Source of the DNA: Stappia indica
Lineage (GTDB): Bacteria; Pseudomonadota; Alphaproteobacteria; Rhizobiales; Stappiaceae
Direction: 5' to 3'
NCBI RefSeq assembly: GCF_001696535.1
Contig: NZ_MBQE01000006.1
Coordinates: 434,001-498,000 of the forward strand
Length of the DNA stretch: 64,000 nt
Below are positions 1-9,355 of this stretch, piece after piece. Every line of letters begins with the position of its first letter. Position 1 is the stretch's first letter. Position numbers and translations under genes: made by a program. The notes under the pieces were generated by a model. The model worked only from the letters and a program-made list of their open reading frames with translations. It was not told the DNA's origin and ran no database searches.

Positions 1-905
1 TGCTCGAGGTCGGCCTTGGCGGGCGGCTCGACGCGACCAATGTCGTCGATGCGCCCCTGGCCGCCACGATCACGCCGCTGTCGATGGATCACGAGCGCTA
101 TCTCGGCGAGACGCTGGCCGACATCGCGGCGGAGAAGGCCGGCATCATCAAGCGCGGCTGCCCGGTTGTCATCGCGCCGCAGCCGGACGAGGCGCTGGAG
201 GTGATCTCGCGCATCGCCGCGCGCCTCGGCGCGCCGCTTCAGGTTTTCGGGCAGGATTTCACCGCTTTCGAGGAAAACGGCCGTCTCGTCTACCAGGACG
301 AGGAGGGGCTGATGGACCTGCCGCTGCCGCGCCTGTTCGGCCGGCACCAGATCGTCAATGCGGCCATGGCCATCGCCTCGCTGCGCGCCGCAGGCCGTCT
401 GCCGGCGGTCGAGGCCGTCGAGGCCGGGCTCGTGACGGTCGACTGGCCGGGCCGCATGCAGCCGCTGACGGAGGGTCCGCTCCTTGAGCTGTGCCCGCCG
501 GGCAGCGAGCTCTGGCTCGACGGTGGCCACAACCCGGGCGCCGGGATCACCATTGCCGAGGTGATGGCGGAGCAGGAGGAGCGCCGCCCGCGGCCGCTCT
601 ATCTCGTCTCGGGCATGCTCAAGACTAAGGATCCGGTCGGCTTCTTCCGCCCGTTTGCAGGGCTTGCCCGTGAAGTCGCCTGCGTGCCGCTGACGACCAC
701 CGATGCCGGCCGCGACCCGTCCTGTCTTGCCGGTTCCGCGCGCGAAGCCGGCCTTGCCGCCGATGCCCATGGCTCGCTCTCGGACGCGCTTGCGCATGTG
801 CGCGAGAAGGCCGCCGGCGACGAGGTGCCGCCGCGCATCCTGATCTGCGGGTCGCTTTATCTTGCCGGAGAGGTTCTGGCCCGCAACGGCATGAAGCCGG
901 TCTAA
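1..905 (+). CDS. folC: Folylpolyglutamate synthase / dihydrofolate synthase, C-terminal part (cut by window edge)
   Basis: FolC attaches glutamate to dihydropteroate and to folates, using ATP, in the cytoplasm. The reading frame is already open at the left edge (first full codon at base 3), so the N-terminal P-loop is missing. Visible is the Mur-ligase-family central motif LEVGLGGRLDATN, followed by DHERYLGETLADIAAEKAGIIK, which is characteristic of FolC. The C-terminal glutamate-ligase domain contains WLDGGHNPGAG, and a final segment reads LICGSLYLAGEVL, a typical FolC ending. The gene ends ten bases before the convergent coaA stop. An ATG at 84 is only internal. FolC is usually about 430 residues; roughly 300 are present here. 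Confidence 0.93.
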   Translation, partial: LEVGLGGRLDATNVVDAPLAATITPLSMDHERYLGETLADIAAEKAGIIKRGCPVVIAPQPDEALEVISRIAARLGAPLQVFGQDFTAFEENGRLVYQDEEGLMDLPLPRLFGRHQIVNAAMAIASLRAAGRLPAVEAVEAGLVTVDWPGRMQPLTEGPLLELCPPGSELWLDGGHNPGAGITIAEVMAEQEERRPRPLYLVSGMLKTKDPVGFFRPFAGLAREVACVPLTTTDAGRDPSCLAGSAREAGLAADAHGSLSDALAHVREKAAGDEVPPRILICGSLYLAGEVLARNGMKPV

Positions 906-915
906 GGCCGCCTGC

Positions 916-1890
916 TCACAGCTTGCGCAGCCGTACTTCGTTGATGGCGTGGGTATCGGCCTTGCGCAGGATCAGGTCGGCGCGCGGGCGCGTCGGCAGG
1001 ATGTTTTCCCGCAGGTTCACCAGGTTGATCTCGTTCCACAACCCTTCGGCGATGGCCAGCGCCTCGTCGTCGCCCACCTTCGAATACTTGTTGAAGTAGG
1101 AGCCGGGATCGCGGAAGGCGGTCTCGCGCAGCCGCATGAAGCGCGACACGTACCACTCGTGCAGCACGTCCTCCTCCGCGTCGATATAGATCGAGAAGTC
1201 GAAGAAGTCGGAAACGAAGGGCACTTCCTTGCCGTCGCGCGGCAGATTGGTCGTCTGCAGGACGTTCAGCCCTTCGAGGATCAGGATGTCCGGCCGGTCG
1301 ACGGTCACGAACTGCCCCGGCATCACGTCGTAGTAGAAGTGGGAATAGACCGGCGCGCGCACATGCCGCCGCCCCGCCTTCAGATCCGACAGAAACTTCA
1401 GCAGCGTCGCGCGGTCGTAGCTCTCGGGAAAGCCCTTGCGCCGCATCAGCCCTTCCGATTCCAGCACCGCATTGGGGTAGAGGAAGCCGTCGGTTGTCAC
1501 GAGATCGACCTTCGGGCTTGCCGGCCAGCGGGCCAGCAGCGCCTGCAACAGGCGCGCCGTCGTCGACTTGCCGACCGCGACCGAGCCGGCGATGCCGATG
1601 ACGAAGGGGTTCTTGACGTCGTTTCGACCGAGAAAGCGCGAGGTGGCGCGGTGCAGCTGCTGGGTCGCCTCCACGTAATAGGCAAGCAGCCGAGACAGCG
1701 GCAGCAGGATCGATTCCACCTGGCCGATGGAGACCGGGTCGTTGAGCGACTGCAGGCGCCGGACCTCCGTCGCCGTCAGCGTCATCGGTGTATCGGCCCT
1801 GAGCTTTGCCCATTCTGCCTCGGTAAAGACCCGGTAGGGCGACAGATCGTCCTCAGTGAACCTGTTGAGGCTGTGTTCCATGGCGACCAT
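916..1890 (-). CDS. coaA: Type I pantothenate kinase
   Basis: CoaA phosphorylates pantothenate with ATP, the first and usually rate-limiting step of coenzyme A synthesis. The 324-residue product has the P-loop [12 protein letters not shown] and the following segments ([23 protein letters not shown]-like) expected for bacterial type I kinases, at the usual family length of about 315. The frame stays open upstream to 1977, but that extension is Arg/Pro-rich and unrelated. I start at the ATG at 1890, which has GAGGA just upstream; an alternative ATG lies at 1881. It follows hisE on the same strand about 100 bases downstream, an arrangement common in Rhizobiales, so it may be cotranscribed with the his genes. 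Confidence 0.93.
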   Translation of the reverse strand: MVAMEHSLNRFTEDDLSPYRVFTEAEWAKLRADTPMTLTATEVRRLQSLNDPVSIGQVESILLPLSRLLAYYVEATQQLHRATSRFLGRNDVKNPFVIGIAGSVAVGKSTTARLLQALLARWPASPKVDLVTTDGFLYPNAVLESEGLMRRKGFPESYDRATLLKFLSDLKAGRRHVRAPVYSHFYYDVMPGQFVTVDRPDILILEGLNVLQTTNLPRDGKEVPFVSDFFDFSIYIDAEEDVLHEWYVSRFMRLRETAFRDPGSYFNKYSKVGDDEALAIAEGLWNEINLVNLRENILPTRPRADLILRKADTHAINEVRLRKL

Positions 1891-1988
1891 GCAATCCTCG
1901 ATCCCGCCGGATGTCCGGCCGTTCGCTCGGGAGGCCCGGGGATGATCCCGCGGGTCGCGCCGGGCAGTCCGTCGCAAGGCCCGTTCCG

Positions 1989-2312
1989 TCAGTCGGGCTT
2001 CCGCGACGCCTTCTCCTCCAGGCCCGTCTGCGCCGTGCGGCGCTCCAGCTCTGCCATCACGTCGGCCAGCGGCACGCCCCGCGCCTTGAGCAGCACCAGG
2101 AGGTGGTAGAGCAGGTCGGCGGCCTCGCCGGTCAGCTCGCGCGCATCGCCTGCCACGGCCGCGATCGCCGTCTCCACCGCCTCCTCGCCCACCTTCTGGG
2201 CGATCTTCGCCGTGCCCTTGCCCATCAGCTTGCGGGTATAGGAGCTCTCGTCCTCGCTCCGGGCACGCGCCGCGATGATGCGGTCAAGGTCGGTCAGTGT
2301 GAAGCCGGTCAT
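1989..2312 (-). CDS. hisE: Phosphoribosyl-ATP pyrophosphatase
   Basis: HisE hydrolyses phosphoribosyl-ATP to phosphoribosyl-AMP and pyrophosphate, the second step of histidine synthesis. The 107-residue product contains the all-alpha NTP pyrophosphohydrolase signature: [17 protein letters not shown], then [14 protein letters not shown], whose Glu and Asp residues bind Mg2+. The longer open frame to 2477 is only the antisense of hisF, so the start is the ATG at 2312 ([13 protein letters not shown]), the usual family start and length. It lies 52 bases downstream of hisF, in the same direction, as the last gene of the his cluster before coaA. Confidence 0.95.
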   Translation of the reverse strand: MTGFTLTDLDRIIAARARSEDESSYTRKLMGKGTAKIAQKVGEEAVETAIAAVAGDARELTGEAADLLYHLLVLLKARGVPLADVMAELERRTAQTGLEEKASRKPD

Positions 2313-2364
2313 TGGTAGGACGTCTCCTGCGGCCTCGCGCGGGCCGGTGCGGCGGGCCAGGGTG

Positions 2365-3144
2365 TCAGGCCGCGTCGAGCCGCATGGGGATGCCGGCCCG
2401 GGCCATGTGGTCCTTGGCCTCGCGGATCGTGTGGGTTCCGAAATGGAAGATCGAAGCGGCGAGCACCGCCGTCGCATGTCCGTCGCGCACGCCCTCGACC
2501 AGATGGTCGAGCGTGCCGACGCCGCCGGAGGCGATCACCGGCACCGGCACCGCATCGGCGATGGCGCGGGTCAGCGCCAGGTTGAAGCCCGTCCGGGTGC
2601 CGTCGCGGTCCATCGAGGTGACCAGCAGCTCGCCGGCGCCCAGCTCCACCGCCTTGCGGGCGAACTCGACGGCGTCGATGCCGGCTGGCTCGCGCCCGCC
2701 ATGGGTGAAAATCTCGAACCGTTCGGCCTCGCCGGGGGCGTTGACCTGCTTGGCGTCGATGGACACGACAATGCACTGGGCGCCGAACTTTTCGGCCGCC
2801 TCGCGGATGAAATCGGGGTTCTTCACCGCTGCGGTGTTGATCGACACCTTGTCTGCGCCGGCCACCAGCAGCTTGCGGATGTCCTCGACCCGGCGCACGC
2901 CGCCGCCCACGGTCAGCGGCATGAAACAGGCCTCCGCCGTCCGCCGCACCACGTCGAAGATCGTGTCGCGGTTCTCGTGACTTGCGGTGATGTCGAGGAA
3001 ACAGAGCTCGTCCGCGCCGGCCGCATCATAGGCCTTCGCAGCCTCTACCGGATCGCCGGCATCGACCAGATTGACGAAGTTCACGCCCTTGACGACGCGG
3101 CCGTCCTTGACGTCCAGACAGGGAATGACACGTGCTTTCAGCAT
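2365..3144 (-). CDS. hisF: Imidazole glycerol phosphate synthase, cyclase subunit
   Basis: HisF uses ammonia delivered by HisH to convert PRFAR into imidazole glycerol phosphate and AICAR. The 259-residue TIM barrel begins [20 protein letters not shown] with the catalytic Asp of the CLDV motif. The second catalytic Asp is in [12 protein letters not shown], and both phosphate-binding Gly-rich loops (TVGGGVR, ASGGVG) are present. Length is typical (about 255). It sits between hisA (99 bases upstream, no obvious gene in the gap) and hisE, all on the minus strand. The partner hisH is two genes upstream, so the complete synthase is encoded here. Confidence 0.97.
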   Translation of the reverse strand: MLKARVIPCLDVKDGRVVKGVNFVNLVDAGDPVEAAKAYDAAGADELCFLDITASHENRDTIFDVVRRTAEACFMPLTVGGGVRRVEDIRKLLVAGADKVSINTAAVKNPDFIREAAEKFGAQCIVVSIDAKQVNAPGEAERFEIFTHGGREPAGIDAVEFARKAVELGAGELLVTSMDRDGTRTGFNLALTRAIADAVPVPVIASGGVGTLDHLVEGVRDGHATAVLAASIFHFGTHTIREAKDHMARAGIPMRLDAA

Positions 3145-3243
3145 GTTAGGCGATTACCCGACGTATTTCGCGGTCGCAGCATACAGCTCCCGTACCGCCC
3201 TGCAAAGCCGGGAAAGCTTGCAAGGGTGTCGGGATCCGGCGGC

Positions 3244-3975
3244 TTACCCAGCGGCAAGGACCTTGAGGGCTTCGGTGGGATCGAGACGGCCGTCATAGAG
3301 CGCCCGGCCCGAGATCGCGCCTTCCAGCACCGCGCAATCGGGTGCGGCGAGGCGCTTCACGTCCTCGATGGAGGCAAGACCGCCCGAGGCGATCACCGGG
3401 ATCGAGGTCGCGCCGGCCAGCTCCAGCGTGCCGTCCCAGTTGATGCCGGCGAGCACGCCGTCGCGGTCGATGTCGGTGTAGATGATCGCGGCAACGCCCG
3501 CATCCTCGAAGCGGCGGGCCAGTTCGATGGCCGACAGTTCGGAGGTTTCCGCCCAGCCCTCGACCGCCACCTTGCCGCCGCGTGCGTCGATGCCGACGGC
3601 AACCCGGCCCGGGAAGGCCTTGCAGGCGGCCTTGACGAGATCGGGATCGCGGACGGCCACGGTGCCGAGGATCACCCGGGCGATGCCCTTGGCGAGCCAG
3701 GCTTCCACATGGGCAAGGGTGCGGATGCCGCCGCCCAGCTGCACCGGATTGGTCGTCGCCTTCAGGATCGCGTCGACCGCATCGCCGTTGCGGCTCTCGC
3801 CGGCGAAGGCGCCGTCGAGGTCGACCACATGCAGGTACCTGAAGCCCTGCGTCTGGAAGCTGAGGGCCTGGGCGGCCGGATCGTCGTTGAAGACGGTGGC
3901 CTGCGCCATGTCGCCGAGCTTCAGGCGGACGCACTGGCCGCCCTTCAGGTCGATGGCGGGAAACAGGATGGGCAT
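3244..3975 (-). CDS. hisA: ProFAR isomerase (1-(5-phosphoribosyl)-5-[(5-phosphoribosylamino)methylideneamino] imidazole-4-carboxamide isomerase)
   Basis: HisA isomerises ProFAR to PRFAR, the substrate of HisF/HisH. The 243-residue barrel starts [18 protein letters not shown] with the catalytic Asp in PAIDLK. It carries QLGGGIR and VIASGGLAS phosphate loops, and a second catalytic Asp in [10 protein letters not shown], matching HisA rather than HisF or TrpF. Its length is standard. It lies 31 bases downstream of hisH on the minus strand, and 99 bases separate it from hisF; that gap has no credible coding sequence. Confidence 0.97.
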   Translation of the reverse strand: MPILFPAIDLKGGQCVRLKLGDMAQATVFNDDPAAQALSFQTQGFRYLHVVDLDGAFAGESRNGDAVDAILKATTNPVQLGGGIRTLAHVEAWLAKGIARVILGTVAVRDPDLVKAACKAFPGRVAVGIDARGGKVAVEGWAETSELSAIELARRFEDAGVAAIIYTDIDRDGVLAGINWDGTLELAGATSIPVIASGGLASIEDVKRLAAPDCAVLEGAISGRALYDGRLDPTEALKVLAAG

Positions 3976-4006
3976 GGGTGGTGTTCCGTGTCGTGATGGC
4001 GGCCGC

Positions 4007-4657
4007 TTACGGCGCCCACTCGATGAAGTTGGCGATCAGCGCAAGGCCGAGCCGCTGGCTCTTTTCCGGGTGGAACTGGGTGCCCACCATCGTGTCGCGC
4101 CCGATGATCGCGGTGATCGGCCCGCCATAATCGGCCGTCGCGATGACATGCGCCGGATCCGAAGCCTTCAGGTGGAAGGAGTGGACGAAATAGGCGTGCA
4201 GACCCTTCTCGCCCGTCTCGATCCCGGCGAGCAGCGGGTGGTCGGCGAGCTGGCGGATCGTGTTCCAGCCCATATGCGGGATCTTCAGCTCCGGATCGTC
4301 CGGCATGATCGCGGTAACGTCGCCGGGGATCCAGCCGAAACCCGCGGTGGTCTCGAACTCCAGGCCGCGGCTCGCCATCAGCTGCATGCCGACGCAAATG
4401 CCGAGGAACGGGCGGCCCTTTGCCTCCACCGCCTCGATGAGGGCGGCCTCCATGCCGTCGACGGCGCGGATGCCGCGCCGGCAATCGGCAAAGGCGCCGA
4501 CGCCAGGCAGCACGATCCGGTCGGCACGCGCGACCACATCCGGATCGGCCGTCACCCGGATGGTCGCACCATGGCCGTGCGTGTGTGCTGCCCGCTCGAA
4601 GGCCTTCTCGGCCGAGCGCAGGTTGCCGGAGCCGTAGTCGATGATGGCGATCAGCAT
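4007..4657 (-). CDS. hisH: Imidazole glycerol phosphate synthase, glutaminase subunit
   Basis: HisH hydrolyses glutamine and channels ammonia to HisF. The 216-residue class I glutamine amidotransferase shows the nucleophile elbow [11 protein letters not shown] with the catalytic Cys. The His/Glu of the triad lie in [10 protein letters not shown], and [17 protein letters not shown] is the typical N-terminus. It precedes hisA by 31 bases. Between hisH and hisB lies a DUF2628 membrane protein gene, an arrangement repeatedly seen in Rhizobiales. Confidence 0.97.
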   Translation of the reverse strand: MLIAIIDYGSGNLRSAEKAFERAAHTHGHGATIRVTADPDVVARADRIVLPGVGAFADCRRGIRAVDGMEAALIEAVEAKGRPFLGICVGMQLMASRGLEFETTAGFGWIPGDVTAIMPDDPELKIPHMGWNTIRQLADHPLLAGIETGEKGLHAYFVHSFHLKASDPAHVIATADYGGPITAIIGRDTMVGTQFHPEKSQRLGLALIANFIEWAP

Positions 4658-4721
4658 GGGGTCGTTCCGTCAGGAAGAAATGCGGGAAAGTCGAAAGATG
4701 CGGCGCCGCCTCGGCGATGGG

Positions 4722-5246
4722 TCAGCTTCGATGCGGGGCAACGCTCAGGCCCACGACGCGCTCGGCGCCGATCCGCGGTATGGGGTAGCCGGGTCGATGC
4801 GGTGGCGGAGCGTCCGGGCGCGGAGCGCTGCCGCCGGCCTGCAGGTCCTGTGCCTGGCGCTGATGGGCGGCGAGCCGTGCGAAGAAGCGTCGCTCCGCCT
4901 CTTCGCGCCCCTGCGCCTCGACGACGGCGACGAAGCGCCAGCCGCGCCGCTCCAGCGTCCAGCGCCACAACCCGCGCGCCTCGAAAGCGAAGAGGATCGA
5001 CAGCCCCGCCATGGCGATGCCGGGCATGGGGCCGCCGATGAACCGCGAGGCGAGCTCCAGAACGAGGCCAGCAACCAGATAGACGAGCAAAACCAGCCAC
5101 AGCCGCTTCACCAGCAGCCAGGGGAGGGTGAAGAGCAGCGCCAGCCAGCTGAAGCCGTCGCGGATGAAGACCGTGCGCTGCGCCTCGGTCTCGCCCATCG
5201 TCTCGGGCGAGGAACCGGGCGGGATCAGCACCATGTAGATCGCCAT
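4722..5246 (-). CDS. DUF2628 domain membrane protein in the his cluster
   Basis: This 174-residue protein resembles the DUF2628 proteins found between hisB and hisH in many Rhizobiales; function is unknown. It starts MAIYMVLIPPG, then has FIRDGFSWLALLFTLPWLL, giving a first membrane segment at about residues 32-48. A second spans about 50-68 and a short third hydrophobic stretch lies near 75-90 (GGPMPGIAMAGLSILFAFEA). The C-terminal 70 residues are soluble and rich in Pro/Arg/Ala. A strong ribosome site, GGAGGGAC, lies just before the ATG at 5246, and hisB ends 21 bases before this gene's start. Position suggests cotranscription with his genes, but a histidine role is not shown. Confidence 0.8.
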   Translation of the reverse strand: MAIYMVLIPPGSSPETMGETEAQRTVFIRDGFSWLALLFTLPWLLVKRLWLVLLVYLVAGLVLELASRFIGGPMPGIAMAGLSILFAFEARGLWRWTLERRGWRFVAVVEAQGREEAERRFFARLAAHQRQAQDLQAGGSAPRPDAPPPHRPGYPIPRIGAERVVGLSVAPHRS

Positions 5247-5267
5247 CTGTCCCTCCGTCCGGCGGCC

Positions 5268-5861
5268 TCAGCCGCCGAGCTGGCCCTTGGTCGAGGGCAC
5301 GCGCCCGGCCTGCCGCGGGTCCGGCTCGATCGCCTTGCGCAGCGACCGTGCCACGGCCTTGAAGCAGGTCTCGGCGATGTGGTGGCAGTTGCTGCCCGTC
5401 AGGTTGGCGATATGCAGCGTGATGCCGGCATTCATCGCGAAGGCGCGGAAGAACTCCTCGAAGAGCTCCGTATCGAAATCGCCGACCTTGTCGCGCGGAA
5501 AGGTGACGTCCCACACCAGGAAGGGGCGGCCCGACACATCGAGGGCGCAGCGGGTCAGCGCCTCGTCCATGGCCAGGTGGCAGTCGGCGTAGCGGGTGAT
5601 GCCGGTCATGTCGCCGAGCGACTGGCGCAGCGCCTGTCCGAGCGCGATGCCGACATCCTCGGCCGTGTGATGGAAGTCGATATGGGTGTCGCCGCTGGCG
5701 CGGATCGTCATGTCGATCAGCGAATGCCGGGACAGCTGTTCCAGCATGTGGTCGAGAAAGCCGACTCCGGTCTGCACCGAATAGGCGCCGGTCCCGTCGA
5801 GGACGATCTCGACGTCGATGTCGGTTTCCTTTGTCTTGCGCGAGATCTTCGCGGTGCGCAT
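5268..5861 (-). CDS. hisB: Imidazoleglycerol-phosphate dehydratase
   Basis: HisB dehydrates imidazole glycerol phosphate to imidazole acetol phosphate using Mn2+. This is the monofunctional 197-residue type, without the histidinol phosphatase domain of enteric bacteria. Metal-binding histidine motifs are visible: [26 protein letters not shown] and the later mirrored copy [18 protein letters not shown]. The start is the ATG at 5861 ([15 protein letters not shown]); the longer open frame runs back over pyrF and is not real. It is the first gene of the minus-strand his run, with about 165 bases separating it from divergent pyrF, where its promoter should lie. Confidence 0.96.
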   Translation of the reverse strand: MRTAKISRKTKETDIDVEIVLDGTGAYSVQTGVGFLDHMLEQLSRHSLIDMTIRASGDTHIDFHHTAEDVGIALGQALRQSLGDMTGITRYADCHLAMDEALTRCALDVSGRPFLVWDVTFPRDKVGDFDTELFEEFFRAFAMNAGITLHIANLTGSNCHHIAETCFKAVARSLRKAIEPDPRQAGRVPSTKGQLGG

Positions 5862-6027
5862 GGGCGAGCCTGTCCTTCTGTGGCCGGCCTGCTGCCGGCT
5901 GCGAAGCTTTGTAACAGGACGCTTGCCGCAATGAAATACCTGCGCGCGCGGCGCCGCGATCTGGTCAAGATCGCCCTGCACGGGTAAGACGGAAATTCGA
6001 CACTTGCAACGTTCCGGAGACCTGCCG

Positions 6028-6777
6028 ATGCAAAGCGCTGCCCTTCCGCTGGACGAGGACCCGTCCCCTTTCGCGCCGGCGAGCGCCCGCGACCGCCTGA
6101 TTGTCGGCCTTGACGTGCCGACGGTGGAGGAGGCCCGCGCCATCGTGCGCGAGACCGCGGGTGCCGTCGGCACCTACAAGATCGGCATGCAGCTGCAGTT
6201 CGCCGGCGGCCTGGAGCTGGCCGCAGAGCTGGCCCGCGAGGGCCACAGCATCTTTCTCGACGTCAAGCTTCTCGACATCGACAACACGGTGATGAAGGCG
6301 GTGGAGAACATCGCCCGCATGGGCATGCGCTTCGTCACCATCCACGCCTATCCCAAGGCGATGCGCGCGGCCGTTGCCGGGCTTGCCGCGGCCGGCGGCG
6401 ACGTCTGCCTGCTCGGCGTCACCGTGCTGACCTCGATGGACGAGGACGACCTGCACGATGCCGGCTATGCCGGTGGCGTCGACGACCTGGTGATCGCCCG
6501 CGCGGCGGATGCGCGCGCCGCCAACATGGGCGGTATCGTCTGCTCGCCGCTGGAGGTCGCCTCGCTGCGGAACGTGGTCGGCCCGCGCCTCGTCACGGTG
6601 ACCCCGGGCATCCGTCCGGCAGGGTCCGAGGCGGGCGATCAGAAGCGCATCATGACACCGGCCGATGCGATATCGGCCGGCGCCGACTATCTGGTGGTCG
6701 CACGCCCGGTGATCATGGCCCCCAACCGCCGCGCCGCGGCGGAGGCCATCGTCGAGGAAATCGGTCGGGCGCTCTAA
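6028..6777 (+). CDS. pyrF: Orotidine 5'-phosphate decarboxylase
   Basis: PyrF decarboxylates OMP to UMP, the last step of pyrimidine synthesis. The 249-residue barrel has the substrate Asp in VGLDVPT. The catalytic K-x-D-x-x-x-x-D cluster is present as [13 protein letters not shown], and the phosphate-binding end reads [13 protein letters not shown] at 6004 is in frame, but the ATG at 6028 has a well-spaced GGAG and gives the family-typical length, so I use it. It is transcribed divergently from the his cluster and ends ten bases before the convergent aminotransferase gene. Confidence 0.94.
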   Translation: MQSAALPLDEDPSPFAPASARDRLIVGLDVPTVEEARAIVRETAGAVGTYKIGMQLQFAGGLELAAELAREGHSIFLDVKLLDIDNTVMKAVENIARMGMRFVTIHAYPKAMRAAVAGLAAAGGDVCLLGVTVLTSMDEDDLHDAGYAGGVDDLVIARAADARAANMGGIVCSPLEVASLRNVVGPRLVTVTPGIRPAGSEAGDQKRIMTPADAISAGADYLVVARPVIMAPNRRAAAEAIVEEIGRAL

Positions 6778-6787
6778 AATCGGCCTG

Positions 6788-7978
6788 TCAGCGGGGCTCT
6801 GTGAGCCCTGCCGACAGGCACTCGACCGCGGCCTGAACGCCGCCCGCGCCATGCGGCACGCCGAGCGCCTTCAGCGCCAGCTCCAGCACCCCGAGCGTGC
6901 CCAGCACGGTCGGCGCGTTGACATGCCCCATATGGCCGATGCGGATGCCCTTGCCGGCGATCTCGCCGATGGTGCCGCCGACGGTGACGTTGCAGGTCTC
7001 CTGGCACCAGCGCCGCAGCGCGGCCGGGTCGAGCCCGGGCGTCAGCACCACGGTGACCGAGTTGGAGCGCTGGGCGTCCTCCAGGATGTTGAGCTCCATC
7101 GCCCCGCCCTCGGCCCATTTCGTCACGCAAGCGCGCACCGCTGCTGCCAGCAGCGCATGGCGGCGATGGGCGGCGTCCAGTCCCTCTCCCAGCAGCAGGT
7201 CGAGCGCCTGGCGGAAGGCGAAGAGCAGGTGCTCCGGCGGCGTGCCGCAATATTTCTGGTAGTGCTCGCTGCCCTGGCGGAACGTCCAGTCCCAGTAGAA
7301 CGTCTTCAGGTCGGCCGTCTCGTGCGCGGCGAGCGCTCGGGCATTGGCAGCGACAAAGGCGAGGCCCGGCGGGGTCATCAGCCCTTTTTGCGCGCCGGTG
7401 ACGGTCACGTCGACGCCCCACTCGTCCATCTTGTAGGGCACGCAGCCGAGCGAGGCGATGGTGTCGACCATGAACAGCGCCGGATGACCTGCCGCATCGA
7501 TGGCCTTGCGCAGGGCGGCGATGTCGTTGAGCACGCCCGAGGCCGTGTCCACCTGCACCACCAGCACCGCCTTGATCTCATGTGCGGTATCTGCAGCAAG
7601 ACGGGCGGTTACCGCCGCCGGATCGACAGCGCGGCGCCAGTCGCCCGGCAGCACCTCGACCTCCAGGCCGGTCATCTTCGCCATCTCGCCCCAGCCGCGG
7701 GCGAAGCGGCCGGAATCCAGCACCAGCACCCGGTCGCCGCGCGACAGCGTGTTGGTGACCGCCGCTTCCCAGGCGCCATGCCCGTTGGCAGCGTAAAGGA
7801 ACGCCTTGCCCGTGGTGCCGAAGACCTTCGGCAGGTCGGCGAGCAGGCTGTCCGTCAGTCCGACCAGCGAGCCGGTGTAGATGTCGATTGCCGGGCGGTG
7901 CATGGCCCTGAGCACTTCGTCCGGCACGGTGGTCGGTCCGGGGATCATCAGGAATTCGCGGCCGCTGGCGAGCGTCAT
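6788..7978 (-). CDS. Class V pyridoxal-phosphate aminotransferase, serine/alanine-glyoxylate type
   Basis: A 396-residue PLP enzyme of the serine-glyoxylate / alanine-glyoxylate aminotransferase family, expected to transfer an amino group from serine, alanine or a similar donor to glyoxylate or another 2-oxo acid. It opens with FLMIPGPTTVPDEVLRAM, typical of the family. The cofactor lysine lies in VTGAQKGLMTPPG, preceded by FMVDTIASLG, which holds the pyridine-ring Asp. GGAG lies seven bases before the ATG. It follows the FAD oxidoreductase gene by 117 bases on the same strand, which suggests joint use in amino-acid breakdown. Serine-glyoxylate, alanine-glyoxylate and aspartate-glyoxylate (BhcA-like) activities cannot be told apart from sequence alone here. 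Confidence 0.82.
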   Translation of the reverse strand: MTLASGREFLMIPGPTTVPDEVLRAMHRPAIDIYTGSLVGLTDSLLADLPKVFGTTGKAFLYAANGHGAWEAAVTNTLSRGDRVLVLDSGRFARGWGEMAKMTGLEVEVLPGDWRRAVDPAAVTARLAADTAHEIKAVLVVQVDTASGVLNDIAALRKAIDAAGHPALFMVDTIASLGCVPYKMDEWGVDVTVTGAQKGLMTPPGLAFVAANARALAAHETADLKTFYWDWTFRQGSEHYQKYCGTPPEHLLFAFRQALDLLLGEGLDAAHRRHALLAAAVRACVTKWAEGGAMELNILEDAQRSNSVTVVLTPGLDPAALRRWCQETCNVTVGGTIGEIAGKGIRIGHMGHVNAPTVLGTLGVLELALKALGVPHGAGGVQAAVECLSAGLTEPR

Positions 7979-8095
7979 GGCAGGCTCCGGAGAGGTTGCG
8001 CGGCTGGGCAGCCCGGAATGTGAGGGCGAGCCCGCCGCGCGGACGGTGGGATCGATCCTTCCCGGCCGCGCATGACCGGCGCGGCCCGAAGAGGA

Positions 8096-9277
8096 TCAGA
8101 CCACGTTCTTTTCCAACACCGGGCGCTCTTGTGCAATCCGCTCGTGCGACAGCGCACTGAGATCGAGGCTGCGCCAGGCGCCATGGAGGATCAGTTCGGC
8201 AATGCCGCGGCCGACCGCCGGCGACTGCTGCAGCCCATGGCCGGAAAAGCCTGTGGCAAGATAAAGGCCCGGATGGCCGTCGACCGTGCCGAGAATGGCG
8301 TTGTGATCGAACAGGTTCATGTCGTAGTGGCCGGCCCAGGCCTGTCCTGGCCGGATCGCCTCGAAGGCCGGAACGCGCGTAGCGAGCACCGGCCAAAGGT
8401 ACTCGTCGAAGAAATCGTGCTCGACGTCGAAGTCGCGGGTGTCGGGATCGCGCTCCTGTGGCGGGGCGGAGCCGCACAGGAAACCGGTGCCTTCGGGCCG
8501 CACATAGGTGCCGGTCGGGTCGATCAGCAGGGGGCAGCCGGCAACGGGTTCGCGGCAGTCGAAGGTGAAGATCATCCGCTTGCGGCTTTCCACCGGCAGG
8601 TCAATGCCGAGCTGGCGGGAAAGGCGGGCAGCCCCTTCCGCGCCGGCGGCATTGACCAGCTTTCCGGCAGAGATGGTGCGGCCGTCCGACAGCTGCAGGC
8701 GGAACCCCTCGCCTTCGCGCGCAGCGTCCAGCACCTCGGCCGCCAGATAGGGCACGCCGAGCGCGCGTGCCTTCTTGCGGAAGGCCTGCATCAGGCCGTA
8801 GCCGTCGAACCAACCTTCGCCGGTCCTGCCCCAGCAGCCGGCGGCGATGTCCTCGACATTGAGCCAAGGAAAGCGGGCGAGAAGCTCGTTCGGCTCCAGG
8901 AAGGCGATATCCGCGCCCATGCGGGTCTGCAGGGCGTGGTTTTCCTCCAGAATGTGCCGCTTGTCGGCGGTCGCCAGGAACAGGTAGCCGCCTTCGTGCA
9001 GATCGATCGCGGGCCGCTCGTCGCCGACGGCCAGCCGGGTGCCGATCTCGCGCAGGAATTCGATGCCGTAGAGCGAGATGGCGATATTGGTCGGCTCGGA
9101 GAACTGCTGGCGGATCGAGGCCGCCGACAGCGCCGAGGCGCAGGTCCGATAGGACGGATCCTTTTCGATGATGACGACCCGGCCGGTGAAGTCCGGGTCC
9201 ATGGCAAGGTGGCAGGCGATGGAGGAACCCATCACCGCACCGCCGACGATCGCGACGTCGAAAGTCTCAGCGCTCAC
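8096..9277 (-). CDS. FAD-dependent oxidoreductase, DAO (D-amino acid oxidase/dehydrogenase) family
   Basis: About 393 residues. An N-terminal dinucleotide fold, DVAIVGGAVMGSSIACHLA, is followed by VVIIEKDPSY, which closes the FAD-binding beta strand. The C-terminal HPGLYLATGFSGHGLQQSPAVG is the usual DAO-family flavin-contacting segment. Such enzymes oxidise amino acids, sarcosine-like amines or 2-hydroxy acids; the substrate is not evident. I start at the GTG at 9277. The ATG at 9331 would put the first codons inside a strong transcription terminator, and its extra residues do not resemble the family. It is next to a class V aminotransferase (downstream, same strand) and separated from gcdH by that terminator. 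Confidence 0.8.
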   Translation of the reverse strand: MSAETFDVAIVGGAVMGSSIACHLAMDPDFTGRVVIIEKDPSYRTCASALSAASIRQQFSEPTNIAISLYGIEFLREIGTRLAVGDERPAIDLHEGGYLFLATADKRHILEENHALQTRMGADIAFLEPNELLARFPWLNVEDIAAGCWGRTGEGWFDGYGLMQAFRKKARALGVPYLAAEVLDAAREGEGFRLQLSDGRTISAGKLVNAAGAEGAARLSRQLGIDLPVESRKRMIFTFDCREPVAGCPLLIDPTGTYVRPEGTGFLCGSAPPQERDPDTRDFDVEHDFFDEYLWPVLATRVPAFEAIRPGQAWAGHYDMNLFDHNAILGTVDGHPGLYLATGFSGHGLQQSPAVGRGIAELILHGAWRSLDLSALSHERIAQERPVLEKNVV

Positions 9278-9311
9278 GTCGATGCCCGTCCTGTGGCAAG
9301 CGGTTGGCTCT

Positions 9312-9347
9312 AAAAAGAGGGCGGGAGCCATCGGCCCCCGCCCTTTT
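9312..9347 (-). terminator. Rho-independent terminator after gcdH
   Basis: Read on the minus strand, a 7-bp GC stem (CCCGCCC/GGGCGGG) flanked by A/T pairs and with an inner GCC/GGC extension ends in a run of five T. It begins about nine bases after the gcdH stop and ends about 35 bases before the GTG of the FAD oxidoreductase. On the plus strand the far side also has TTTT, so it could work in both directions. Confidence 0.85.
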
Positions 9348-9355
9348 GGGACTGA